Source of the DNA: Seleniivibrio woodruffii
GTDB lineage: Bacteria; Chrysiogenota; Deferribacteres; Deferribacterales; Geovibrionaceae
Direction: 5' to 3'
Assembly (NCBI RefSeq): GCF_004339245.1
Contig: NZ_SMGG01000004.1
Coordinates: forward strand, 248,001-312,000
Length of the DNA: 64,000 bases
Shown here: piece after piece, positions 35,058 through 42,442 of the stretch
Numbering within the stretch: position 1 is the stretch's first letter
Layout: each line of letters starts with the position of its first letter
Program-made: the position numbers and the translations under genes
The notes under the pieces: generated by a model
The model's database searches: none
Told to the model about the DNA's origin: nothing
The model's input: only the letters and a program-made list of their open reading frames with translations

Positions 35058-36056
35058 ATGATAAAGAATGAAAGAGGATTCTCCCTTTTTGAGATGGCGA
35101 TTGTTCTGGTTATCTTCGGCCTTGTCCTTGCGTCCGCATCGTCTGTTCTTACTCTTTTTGTAAACAGGGGCGGCTCGGAGAAGACAAGGCAGATGATGGA
35201 AGCCAACAAAAATGCGCTTGTAAGTTACGTTCAGGCGAATTATGAACTGCCGACAACGGATGAATTTTCTGGAAGCGTGACCTATCCCACAGACGGGTAT
35301 AATATAAATTTGTATTACTATGTTGATCCTATACTTGATAAATCTATGTCCACATGGGAGCTTGATTCATTATCACCTGAAATTAACTCAGTATGCGGAG
35401 CCTCATATACGAATACTCAGGTAATAATATGTACCACAGCTGCCTGTGATAATACGGATACCAACAAAACTACAGTAGAAAATGTAGCTTTTGTAATGGC
35501 AAGCGGCGGTGATAACAAAAATCTTCAGACTGCCGATGTAAGCGGTGTTGTGAAGGTATATCCGCAAGGGAGTGTGATTGATGCGAACACTACAGTCACT
35601 AACCGTGCTGAAGGGTATGACGACATAGTCGACTGGATATCTTTGAACGAACTGCGGTCAAAGGTAGGATGTGACGGCGAATACATTAAATTCACATCAC
35701 AGATGATGCCGGCCGTTAAAAAAAGTACCTCTTACTCATACAATTTTTATGTTGAAGGCGGGATTCCTTTCAACGGTACAAGCAATCAGGCTGAATATGA
35801 ATGGAGATTCACAGACACTGACGCTCTTGGATTTTCAGTAACCAGAAGGGACTACAACGATAGTCAGATAGGGACTGCTCTTGACGGTGGTTCTTCCAGC
35901 TGGGTTCAGGGGCATCATCTTAAAATATCCGGAAACTCGGCACTGGGAAAAAGCCAGTACAGAATAAAAATTGATGTTCGTGACAAAGCGCAAAAGGCCA
36001 AAGACATTAACAGTAACGGCTACACCCGAACATTCATATTAAACGCAGAGCAGTAG
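35058..36056 (+). CDS. pseudopilin-like protein, short paralogue
   Basis: A 332-residue protein. MIKNERG|FSLFEMAIVLV is a canonical prepilin leader and helix with Gly at -1 and Glu at +5. The exported domain has TAACDNTDTN, NVAFVMASGGDN, DDIVDWISLNELRSKVGCDG and a beta-rich end with GGIPFNG, in the same order as the first half of the divergent 689-residue paralogue but without the lectin-type part. Cysteine pairs suggest disulphides. It is followed after one base by the flagellin-like gene. It may be a minor pilin or a secreted substrate of a type II/IV system. Confidence 0.78.
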   Translation: MIKNERGFSLFEMAIVLVIFGLVLASASSVLTLFVNRGGSEKTRQMMEANKNALVSYVQANYELPTTDEFSGSVTYPTDGYNINLYYYVDPILDKSMSTWELDSLSPEINSVCGASYTNTQVIICTTAACDNTDTNKTTVENVAFVMASGGDNKNLQTADVSGVVKVYPQGSVIDANTTVTNRAEGYDDIVDWISLNELRSKVGCDGEYIKFTSQMMPAVKKSTSYSYNFYVEGGIPFNGTSNQAEYEWRFTDTDALGFSVTRRDYNDSQIGTALDGGSSSWVQGHHLKISGNSALGKSQYRIKIDVRDKAQKAKDINSNGYTRTFILNAEQ

Positions 36057-36057
36057 A

Positions 36058-36759
36058 ATGATAGAAAAAATAACGCCGACGAACGTAACTTCCATAAGCA
36101 GCGGAAAGAAGCAGAACATTCAGAATACCGCTACGTCCAAAGTCAGCCATGAAGAGACGGAAGATTTATCATCTCAAACCGCTCAGCGGTCTCAGACGGC
36201 CTTAAGCAAGGGCAGGCAGACATCCGCATATCTTCAGGCCAGAGACGTTCAGGACAGCGTAAGCTATCAGCAGACACGCCAGAGTGCCCTTATGGACGTC
36301 AACAACATGCTCAAGAGTCTTCGCAGTCTCGCCATGCAGTACACGACCGGCGACCTCTCCCTGGCGGAGCAGGATGCTATCGTTGCTCAGGCGGAGCAGA
36401 CGCTTTACACCATAGACAAGACCGCAAACTCATCCCAGTTTCAGGGAACCCCTGTAATAAGCGATGCGGACTCACGGCAACTGGGGCTTGAGGTCATCAA
36501 CCTTGAAGCCGGAGACCCTGTTGGGCTTATCAACAGCGCCCTTAACAAAGTTGCCGCTAAACTTGCCATGAGCGGTGCTCAGGTTGAAACCTTCGACGTC
36601 CGCATAAACAACATAAAAAGATCTGCCGCTGAAATCATGTCCGAATATCAGGCGGAACAAGCCGCCCAAAGCATTGCCGATGCCCTCAGAAGTGCATCCC
36701 CCGACGATATCAACAAAGACCTCACCCCCGAAAAAGTACTGAGCCTCCTCGGTATCTGA
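36058..36759 (+). CDS. small flagellin-like protein
   Basis: A 233-residue protein with no signal peptide. Residues ~61-134 follow the flagellin N-terminal D1 pattern: QQTRQSALMDVNNMLKSLRSLA, then LSLAEQDAIVAQAEQ, then IDKTANSSQFQGTPVI. Residues ~155-200 follow the C-terminal helix pattern: LINSALNKVAAKLAMSGAQ and INNIKRSAAEIMSEY. The D0 ends differ from flagellin: a low-complexity Ser/Thr/Gln N-terminus and a longer C-terminus (to LSLLGI). It sits behind a pseudopilin gene, not flagellar genes. Whether it polymerises is unknown. Confidence 0.6.
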   Translation: MIEKITPTNVTSISSGKKQNIQNTATSKVSHEETEDLSSQTAQRSQTALSKGRQTSAYLQARDVQDSVSYQQTRQSALMDVNNMLKSLRSLAMQYTTGDLSLAEQDAIVAQAEQTLYTIDKTANSSQFQGTPVISDADSRQLGLEVINLEAGDPVGLINSALNKVAAKLAMSGAQVETFDVRINNIKRSAAEIMSEYQAEQAAQSIADALRSASPDDINKDLTPEKVLSLLGI

Positions 36760-36806
36760 CATTATCTTAATATTTTCTCCTGTTTTGTTGTTTCCGCAAT
36801 ATCACA

Positions 36807-36815
36807 TGATATAAT
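36807..36815 (+). promoter_or_regulatory. extended -10 promoter of the EF-G paralogue
   Basis: TGA-TATAAT; a weak TTGTTT lies 16 bases upstream. The leader includes AGGAGGG before ATG 36853. Confidence 0.55.
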
Positions 36816-36852
36816 TGATAATATTGCATCCGACTCTTCAGGAGGGTGACCT

Positions 36853-38913
36853 ATGGACATAAAGAGAATACGAAACGTCGCTTTTATTTCCCACGGAGGT
36901 GCGGGCAAGACAAGTCTGGTTGAAGCCATACTTTTCAATGCCAAGGCAACGAACAGAATCGGCAGTGTGGACAATGGAACCAGTGTAATGGACTTTGACC
37001 CTGTTGAGATCGAAAGACATCTGTCTCTCCACGCAAAGGTCAGTTCAATCGAGTGGCTGGAAACCCAGATCAACATTGTGGACACTCCCGGATATGCAAA
37101 CTTCCTGCACGAAACAAGGGCAGGGCTTTCCGCAGTCGGCGGAGCAGTGGTGATCGCATCGGCGATAACCGGCGTTAAGGCGGAAACACAGCGGGTATGG
37201 AAATTCGCAGAAGAATTTGACCTCGCAAAACTTATTTTCGTTAACAAAATGGACAAGGACAGGGCGGACTTCTTCCGAGCCCTCGGAGACATCGAAAAAT
37301 CATTCAAAATCGACCCGCTTCCCATCTTCCTGCCCATCGGCAAGGAGACGGATTTCAAAGGTATCATCGACCTCGTGAAGATGAAGGCATACCTCTATCC
37401 GGAAGAACCCACAGCGGCTTATACAGTGCATGATATCCCTGCGGAGCTTCTGCCCGAAGCCGAAAAATACAGGATAAAGCTGCTCGAAGCTGTCAGCGAG
37501 ACGGACGACGCTCTGATAGAAAAATATCTGGAAGAGGGCGACCTTACGGAAGAGGAGATAACTAAAGGTCTGCGTGAGGGTACTATATCCAAACGCTTCA
37601 TCCCCGTTATCTGCGGTTCGGCTGTTAAGAATATCGGAAGCAAGCTGCTTCTGGAAGCTATCATAAAATATCTGCCGTCACCGATTGAAAGGGAACACAG
37701 ACTGGCCATAGTTGAGGAAACGGGCGAGGAGATTCATGTGGATCCCCTCAGCAAGGAGTTTTCGGCCTATGTGTTCAAAACCTTTATAGACCCGTTTGCG
37801 GGCAAACTCACTATTTTCCGTGTGGTTTCCGGCGAGATTTCCAACGACTCGGAGGTCTACAACACTCAGGCGGGTAAAAAAGAGAAGATAACCCAGCTCT
37901 ATCTGCTTCAGGGCAAAAACCACGTCAAGGTGGACAGGCTCACCGCAGGCCAGATAGGCATGGTGAACAAACTGAGATACACAGAGACCTTCGACACCCT
38001 TTGCGACCCGAAACGCAAGATAACCTTCCCCAAATATGAGCTTCAGGCTCCTCTGCTTGCGTATTCAATCAAGCCGAAATCAAAAGACGACGAGGACAAG
38101 GTTTCCTCCGGCGTTCACAGGCTTATGGAGGAGGACGTGGGTCTGCGTGTGGACAGGGATGAGCGTACGGGCGACCTGCTTGTAAAGGGCATGGGGCAGA
38201 TGCATATCGAGGTGGTGGTTGAGAAGCTGAAAAACAAATTCGGCGTAAGTGTCGAGCTGAAATCACCCAAAGTGCCCTACATGGAGACCATCCGCAAATC
38301 TGCCAAAGGTCAGGGAAAATATAAGAAACAGTCCGGCGGCCGCGGTCAGTACGGTGATGTGCATATCGAACTGCACCCCAACAGCGGCAGCGGATTTGAG
38401 TTCGTTAATAATATTGTCGGCGGCGCAGTGCCCAGACAATATATTCCCGCTGTTGAAAAAGGTATCATAGAGGCGGCTCAGGAGGGCGTTCTGGCGGGGT
38501 TCCCGCTGATAGACTTCAAGGCTGTGCTTTACGATGGTTCGTATCATACTGTGGACTCATCGGAAATGGCGTTCATGATAGCAGGGTCGATGGCGTTTAA
38601 AAAGGTTGCATTGGATGCCAAACCTGTGTTACTTGAACCTATTATGAATCTGGACGTATTTGTTCCCGACGATATGACGGGTGCCGTTATCGGCGACCTG
38701 AACGCCAGAAGGGGACGCATAGCCAACGTTGAGCCGGAAACCAACGGCCAGCACATAAGATCTCAGGTTCCCATGTCTGAGGTCTTGAAATATGCTCCGG
38801 ATTTGCGTAGTATGACAGGCGGACATGGAATGTTCACAATGGAGTTCTCTCATTATGAAGAACTGCCTTCCCATCTGGTGGACAAGGTCATTGCCGAAAA
38901 TAAAGGGGCTTGA
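36853..38913 (+). CDS. elongation factor G paralogue (EF-G2-like GTPase)
   Basis: A 686-residue five-domain translational GTPase. The P-loop is SHGGAGKTSL in place of the AHIDAGKTT typical of canonical EF-G; DTPGYANF and NKMDKDRADF are the G3 and G4 motifs. Domain IV carries KKQSGGRGQYGDV, and a C-terminal ALRSMTGG-like stretch (LRSMTGGHGMF) ends the protein. This P-loop type marks the EF-G2/spdEFG2-like group, with roles distinct from main translocation in some lineages. It is not near str-operon genes, which also suggests a second copy. Confidence 0.88.
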   Translation: MDIKRIRNVAFISHGGAGKTSLVEAILFNAKATNRIGSVDNGTSVMDFDPVEIERHLSLHAKVSSIEWLETQINIVDTPGYANFLHETRAGLSAVGGAVVIASAITGVKAETQRVWKFAEEFDLAKLIFVNKMDKDRADFFRALGDIEKSFKIDPLPIFLPIGKETDFKGIIDLVKMKAYLYPEEPTAAYTVHDIPAELLPEAEKYRIKLLEAVSETDDALIEKYLEEGDLTEEEITKGLREGTISKRFIPVICGSAVKNIGSKLLLEAIIKYLPSPIEREHRLAIVEETGEEIHVDPLSKEFSAYVFKTFIDPFAGKLTIFRVVSGEISNDSEVYNTQAGKKEKITQLYLLQGKNHVKVDRLTAGQIGMVNKLRYTETFDTLCDPKRKITFPKYELQAPLLAYSIKPKSKDDEDKVSSGVHRLMEEDVGLRVDRDERTGDLLVKGMGQMHIEVVVEKLKNKFGVSVELKSPKVPYMETIRKSAKGQGKYKKQSGGRGQYGDVHIELHPNSGSGFEFVNNIVGGAVPRQYIPAVEKGIIEAAQEGVLAGFPLIDFKAVLYDGSYHTVDSSEMAFMIAGSMAFKKVALDAKPVLLEPIMNLDVFVPDDMTGAVIGDLNARRGRIANVEPETNGQHIRSQVPMSEVLKYAPDLRSMTGGHGMFTMEFSHYEELPSHLVDKVIAENKGA

Positions 38914-38922
38914 TTCGCTTAA

Positions 38923-39843
38923 ATGAATGAAATAAATCTGCTGAAATATCACAACAGGAGCGCAAGAGAGATACATATGCTCCTGAACGGGGAACTGACG
39001 GATGATCTTTTCAGCCGTGTGGTTTTCAGCGGAAAAGTTAAAGGCGGGGGCAGACGTGAGGGTCTGTCCCTTCCTGTTATAATTCTTTGCGCATTCCTGT
39101 GCTCCCTCTCTCCTTCTTTCGTAATCTATACAAAATATATTGCAAACCACGAATTAGCCGTTCCGGCCATAGATAAGAGTCTGAAAAACATCGTGCCCTC
39201 AACGACAAAAGAGAAAGTGCCTGAAAAGCCTGACCCTATGGTTCTGGAAGGGTATTCAAAAATAGGACAGCTTGCGGATAGTCCGAAAACAGAGGGACAG
39301 CAGGGTGTTATAATCGTTTCAGATTTTGTTCCCCCTGTGGAGGAGCAGGAGGAGAAACCCGAGGAGAAGGTTTCGCCCATAACAAACATAGGCGAACCGC
39401 CCAAGCGTATCCCCCAGAGGGATGTGGAGCTTCTGCCCATCTATTCGGGAAGTTTTAAAATAGTGTTCAGCGGGATAGATTCTCAGGCCTCCAGAGATGT
39501 CAAAACTCTGGCGGATAATAACGACCTTAAAATGTCCCGTGTCGGTTCGGAACGCAAAGAACAGAAAAAATGGCATGTTTATAAGTTTGATAACAGATCT
39601 TCGCTGATAATTTCCGGAAGAAAAGTGCGCTATGTAAAAAGCTTCGATGATAGCGGTTCGGCGATGGTCTTCCTTGAGGCGAACAGCATAAAAGGTCTAA
39701 TATTACCAGAGACTTCAAAGACCGATCTGTATGACATCGAGGTGTGCTGCACCAGTGAGGAACTGGCCACAAAACTGGCAAATGCAAGCGGAATCGGCTC
39801 ATCTAAATATAAAATATTAAACGAAAACGATAAAAACCGTTGA
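38923..39843 (+). CDS. membrane-anchored protein of unknown function
   Basis: A 306-residue protein, nine bases after the EF-G gene. About 47 cytoplasmic residues precede one membrane helix (PVIILCAFLCSLSPSFVIYT, about 51-70). A Pro/Glu/Lys-rich linker follows (about 90-170, EEQEEKPEEKV), then a compact C-terminal domain of ~130 residues with alternating strands (FKIVFSGID, KWHVYKFDN, RYVKSFDDS). The domain recalls short sensor or SPOR-like alpha/beta repeats, but I do not recognise it. The topology is N-in, C-out. Confidence 0.6.
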   Translation: MNEINLLKYHNRSAREIHMLLNGELTDDLFSRVVFSGKVKGGGRREGLSLPVIILCAFLCSLSPSFVIYTKYIANHELAVPAIDKSLKNIVPSTTKEKVPEKPDPMVLEGYSKIGQLADSPKTEGQQGVIIVSDFVPPVEEQEEKPEEKVSPITNIGEPPKRIPQRDVELLPIYSGSFKIVFSGIDSQASRDVKTLADNNDLKMSRVGSERKEQKKWHVYKFDNRSSLIISGRKVRYVKSFDDSGSAMVFLEANSIKGLILPETSKTDLYDIEVCCTSEELATKLANASGIGSSKYKILNENDKNR

Positions 39844-39890
39844 CGACAGGAATTTAAGCAGATAAACTCAGTAGTAGCGTGGAGGTTTAT

Positions 39891-40166
39891 ATGACTAAAG
39901 CTGATATTGTTGAGCTGATTCACGAGCGTCTCGGACTTACAAAGAAAGACATCGCAAAAGTTGTTGATGAGCTTTTCACAGAAGTCCGTACAAAAATCCT
40001 TGAAAAAACTAATGTAAAGATCTCCGGTTTCGGTAACTTCGAAGTGAAGAAAAGAGGCCGCAGAATCGGACGTAACCCCAAAACTGGAATCGAAACTGTT
40101 ATCGAACCCAGAACTGTTGTTGTTTTCCGTCCCAGCCAGATCTTCAAAGACGAGGTAAATGACTAA
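39891..40166 (+). CDS. ihfA: integration host factor / HU family DNA-bending protein
   Basis: A 91-residue protein starting at ATG 39891, five bases after GGAGG. It has the HU/IHF fold with VKISGFGNFEVKKR, the GRNPKTGI arm containing the DNA-intercalating Pro, and a C-terminal RPSQIFKDEV helix. The EPRTVVVFRPS stretch and the following merR gene are typical of the IHF alpha branch. It overlaps the MerR gene by 8 bases. Confidence 0.9.
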   Translation: MTKADIVELIHERLGLTKKDIAKVVDELFTEVRTKILEKTNVKISGFGNFEVKKRGRRIGRNPKTGIETVIEPRTVVVFRPSQIFKDEVND

Positions 40167-40473
40167 GCTCTATTACAAAATAGGCGAAGTCTGCGAGATT
40201 ACCGGTCTTAGACCATCTGTTTTACGCTTTTGGGAAAAAGAATTTAAACAGCTTCGGCCTTCAAAGTCAGGCGGCGGTCAGCGGTTTTACACCGAGAAGC
40301 ATATTGAGCTTATCCGTATGCTCATGAAGATGTTGTATGAAGAAAAATACACCATTGAAGGAGCGAAGAAACGGCTCAAGGACATCAGCGGTGATGATGA
40401 CTCGTCCGCAAAATCTGCAAATGAAGAGATCAGGGCTGAACTAATTGATATATTAAAGATATTGAACTCCTGA
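40159..40473 (+). CDS. MerR-family regulator, ihfA-linked
   Basis: A 104-residue protein. The winged helix starts YYKIGEVCEITGLRPSVLRFWEKEF and has a GGGQRFYTEKHIE wing, then a short dimer helix. It has no C-terminal ligand domain or metal-binding cysteines (the single Cys13 is in the first helix). An ihfA-merR pair is common in several phyla; the target is unknown. The terminator stem overlaps its last codons. Confidence 0.87.
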   Translation: MTKLYYKIGEVCEITGLRPSVLRFWEKEFKQLRPSKSGGGQRFYTEKHIELIRMLMKMLYEEKYTIEGAKKRLKDISGDDDSSAKSANEEIRAELIDILKILNS

Positions 40474-40491
40474 CCCTGTCAGGAGTTTTTT
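40465..40491 (+). terminator. Rho-independent terminator after the MerR gene
   Basis: AACTCCTGAC and GTCAGGAGTT pair around CCT and are followed by T residues. The left arm lies in the last three codons of the gene. Confidence 0.88.
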
Positions 40492-40569
40492 GTTTCCTGC
40501 CGAATCCCTTTTCAATCCTTGCTTTTATTCTTTTTTTCTGTATAGTCCATATCCTCGGAGAGATAAAAA

Positions 40570-41754
40570 ATGAAATTTGACAAAAAAAGTGAAATACTTA
40601 TTACATGCCCCAAAGAGATTCCCCAATATCTTGAGCAGGAACTGAAAAATCTGGGCTTCCCCATCCTTTATACACGCAAGGCCGCTGTTGCCACCGAAGG
40701 AACGCTTAAAGACTGCATGTTCCTTAATATGCATATCAGAACCGGACACCGTGTTCTCTGGTGTCTGGATAAATACAGAATACAGAACCCCGACGTTCTC
40801 TACAAAAACGGACGCAAACTTCCCTGGGAGGATATTATCCCCCAGAAAGGATATTTCAGCGTTTCCGCATCCGTTCTTAACGACACCATCAAGGATACCC
40901 GTTTCGCATCTTATAAACTGAAAGATGCCATAGTTGACCGTATGCGTGAGCAAACAAACTCACGTCCGGACTCAGGTCCCCTTGAGACAAAAACGGTTAT
41001 TTTCCTTTACTGGAAAGAGAACGACTGTGCAATCTATCTGGATACGTCAGGCGAACCCCTCTCAAAAAGAGGCTACAGAATTAACCCCAATAAAGCACCC
41101 ATGCAGGAGACACTCGCTGCGGCAGTTATCATGGCTTCCGGCTATGACGGCTCCACAGGTTTCGTCAACCCCATGTGCGGAAGTGCGACTCTTAGCATCG
41201 AAGCGGCAATGGTGGCTACTAACACCCCCGCAGGTGCATACAGAAAAAATTTCGGTTTCATGCATATCGTAGGTTATGATCCTGCGGATTTCGAAGCTGT
41301 CCGCAGAAAAGCTATGGACGGCATCCGCAAAAGACCTGAGATAAAGATTCAGGCATCCGATGTAAGCCGTGATGCCATCATAGCGGCACAGGAGAACATT
41401 AAGAATGCTGGTTTCGAGAACCTCATCCACGTTCAGCGTTGCGATTTCAGAGAGAGCCACCTGCCCAAGTCAGGTCAGTTCATCCTGATAGTCAACCCCG
41501 AATACGGCATGCGCCTCGGCGACGAACAGGCTCTGGAACCGATATATTCCGCATTGGGCGATTTTTTCAAACAGAAGTGCAAGGGCAGCCGCTGTTTCAT
41601 ATTTACCGGCAACCCCAACCTTGCAAAAAAGGTCGGTCTGAAAGCCGCCCGCCGTCACGTCTTCCACAACTCAAACATTGAGTGCCGACTCCTTGAGTAT
41701 GAAATGTATGAAGGGACGAAGAGAGTGAAGGAAGAAGAAGAGTCCGCCGATTAA
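40570..41754 (+). CDS. RNA guanine-N2 methyltransferase, RlmL-N/YcbY-like
   Basis: A 394-residue class I methyltransferase. The N-terminal ferredoxin-like/THUMP part spans about 8-160 (CPKEIPQYLEQELKNLGF, then YLDTSGEPLSKRGYR). The catalytic part has the SAM motif FVNPMCGSATLSIEAA (about residue 198), DVSRDAI, and motif IV written NPEYGMRLG instead of NPPYG. RlmL-type enzymes make m2G in 23S rRNA. The motif variant may be normal for this subgroup. The tail is acidic. Confidence 0.83.
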   Translation: MKFDKKSEILITCPKEIPQYLEQELKNLGFPILYTRKAAVATEGTLKDCMFLNMHIRTGHRVLWCLDKYRIQNPDVLYKNGRKLPWEDIIPQKGYFSVSASVLNDTIKDTRFASYKLKDAIVDRMREQTNSRPDSGPLETKTVIFLYWKENDCAIYLDTSGEPLSKRGYRINPNKAPMQETLAAAVIMASGYDGSTGFVNPMCGSATLSIEAAMVATNTPAGAYRKNFGFMHIVGYDPADFEAVRRKAMDGIRKRPEIKIQASDVSRDAIIAAQENIKNAGFENLIHVQRCDFRESHLPKSGQFILIVNPEYGMRLGDEQALEPIYSALGDFFKQKCKGSRCFIFTGNPNLAKKVGLKAARRHVFHNSNIECRLLEYEMYEGTKRVKEEEESAD

Positions 41755-41777
41755 ACGAGCAGAATGCAGTCTTAAAA

Positions 41778-42080
41778 TGTCATTCTGAGTGCAACGAAGA
41801 ATCTCATTGCAAAGACAGAGATCCTTCGGCTTAAGCCTCAGGATGACGGTTAGATGGTGTCATTCTGAACGTAGCGAAGAATCTCTGTTGTTTGAGATCC
41901 TTCGGCTTTTGCCTCAGGATGACGGTTAGATGGTGTCATTCTGAGCGTAGCGAAGAATCTCTGTTGTTTGAGATCCTTCGGCTTAAGCCTCAGGATGACA
42001 GTTACATGGTGTCATTCTGAGTGCAACGAAGAATCTCATTATAAAGACAGAGATCCTTCGGCTTTTGCCTCAGGATGACG
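41778..42080. repeat. array of four family B hairpin repeats
   Basis: Four tandem copies start at 41778, 41858, 41934 and 42010 (units 80, 76, 76 and about 71 bases). Each begins TGTCATTCTGA, continues CGAAGAATCTC, then GATCCTTCGGC, and ends CCTCAGGATGAC, so each copy can fold into a long hairpin. Copies 1 and 4 share one inner sequence (TGCAACGAAG...AAAGACAGAGATCC), copies 2 and 3 another (GTAGCGAAG...GTTGTTTGAGATCC). The array fills most of the 428-base gap; the remainder holds the promoter of the next gene. Confidence 0.92.
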
Positions 42081-42144
42081 GCAGATTTCACGGCACTGCA
42101 GAAATCTCACCATTCTCCATCCTCTGGCAGTCAGAAGAATCTTA

Positions 42145-42153
42145 TGCTATAAT
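42145..42153 (+). promoter_or_regulatory. extended -10 promoter
   Basis: TGC-TATAAT, 30 bases before ATG 42183, immediately after the repeat array. No -35 match. Confidence 0.55.
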
Positions 42154-42182
42154 AAAATATTATATTCATAAGGCGGTTTAAT

Positions 42183-42401
42183 ATGCTCTGGACCGGCTCG
42201 ATAATATTCATAGTCTCAATTCTGCTGGGCTTCAAATTCAAATTTTTTCAGCTTGTTGCGCTGATAATCCTGATAGCCTACGCAATCATAATTCCATATT
42301 ACTTCGTTGTGATGAAGACATGCCGAAACTGTGGCCAGAAGAATGCGCCCCACAGGCGTCAGTGTTCCTGCTGCGGTGCGGAGGACTGGCGTCAGCGGTG
42401 A
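42183..42401 (+). CDS. small membrane protein with zinc ribbon
   Basis: A 72-residue protein with two apolar segments (about 3-16 and 20-44) and a C-terminal zinc ribbon, CRNCGQKNAPHRRQCSCCG (CxxC...CxxC, about residues 47-65). AAGGCGG precedes the ATG. It lies 41 bases before the helicase-exonuclease gene and may be co-transcribed. Function unknown. Confidence 0.75.
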   Translation: MLWTGSIIFIVSILLGFKFKFFQLVALIILIAYAIIIPYYFVVMKTCRNCGQKNAPHRRQCSCCGAEDWRQR

Positions 42402-42442
42402 AAACGGTTGACCTCTTTTCTGCGGGGTAATACAATCCCTGA

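Noticed and set aside
41778-42080. Tandem repeats as a CRISPR array
   Set aside because: The units are about 76 bases, almost identical throughout and self-complementary, with no unique spacers and no cas genes nearby.
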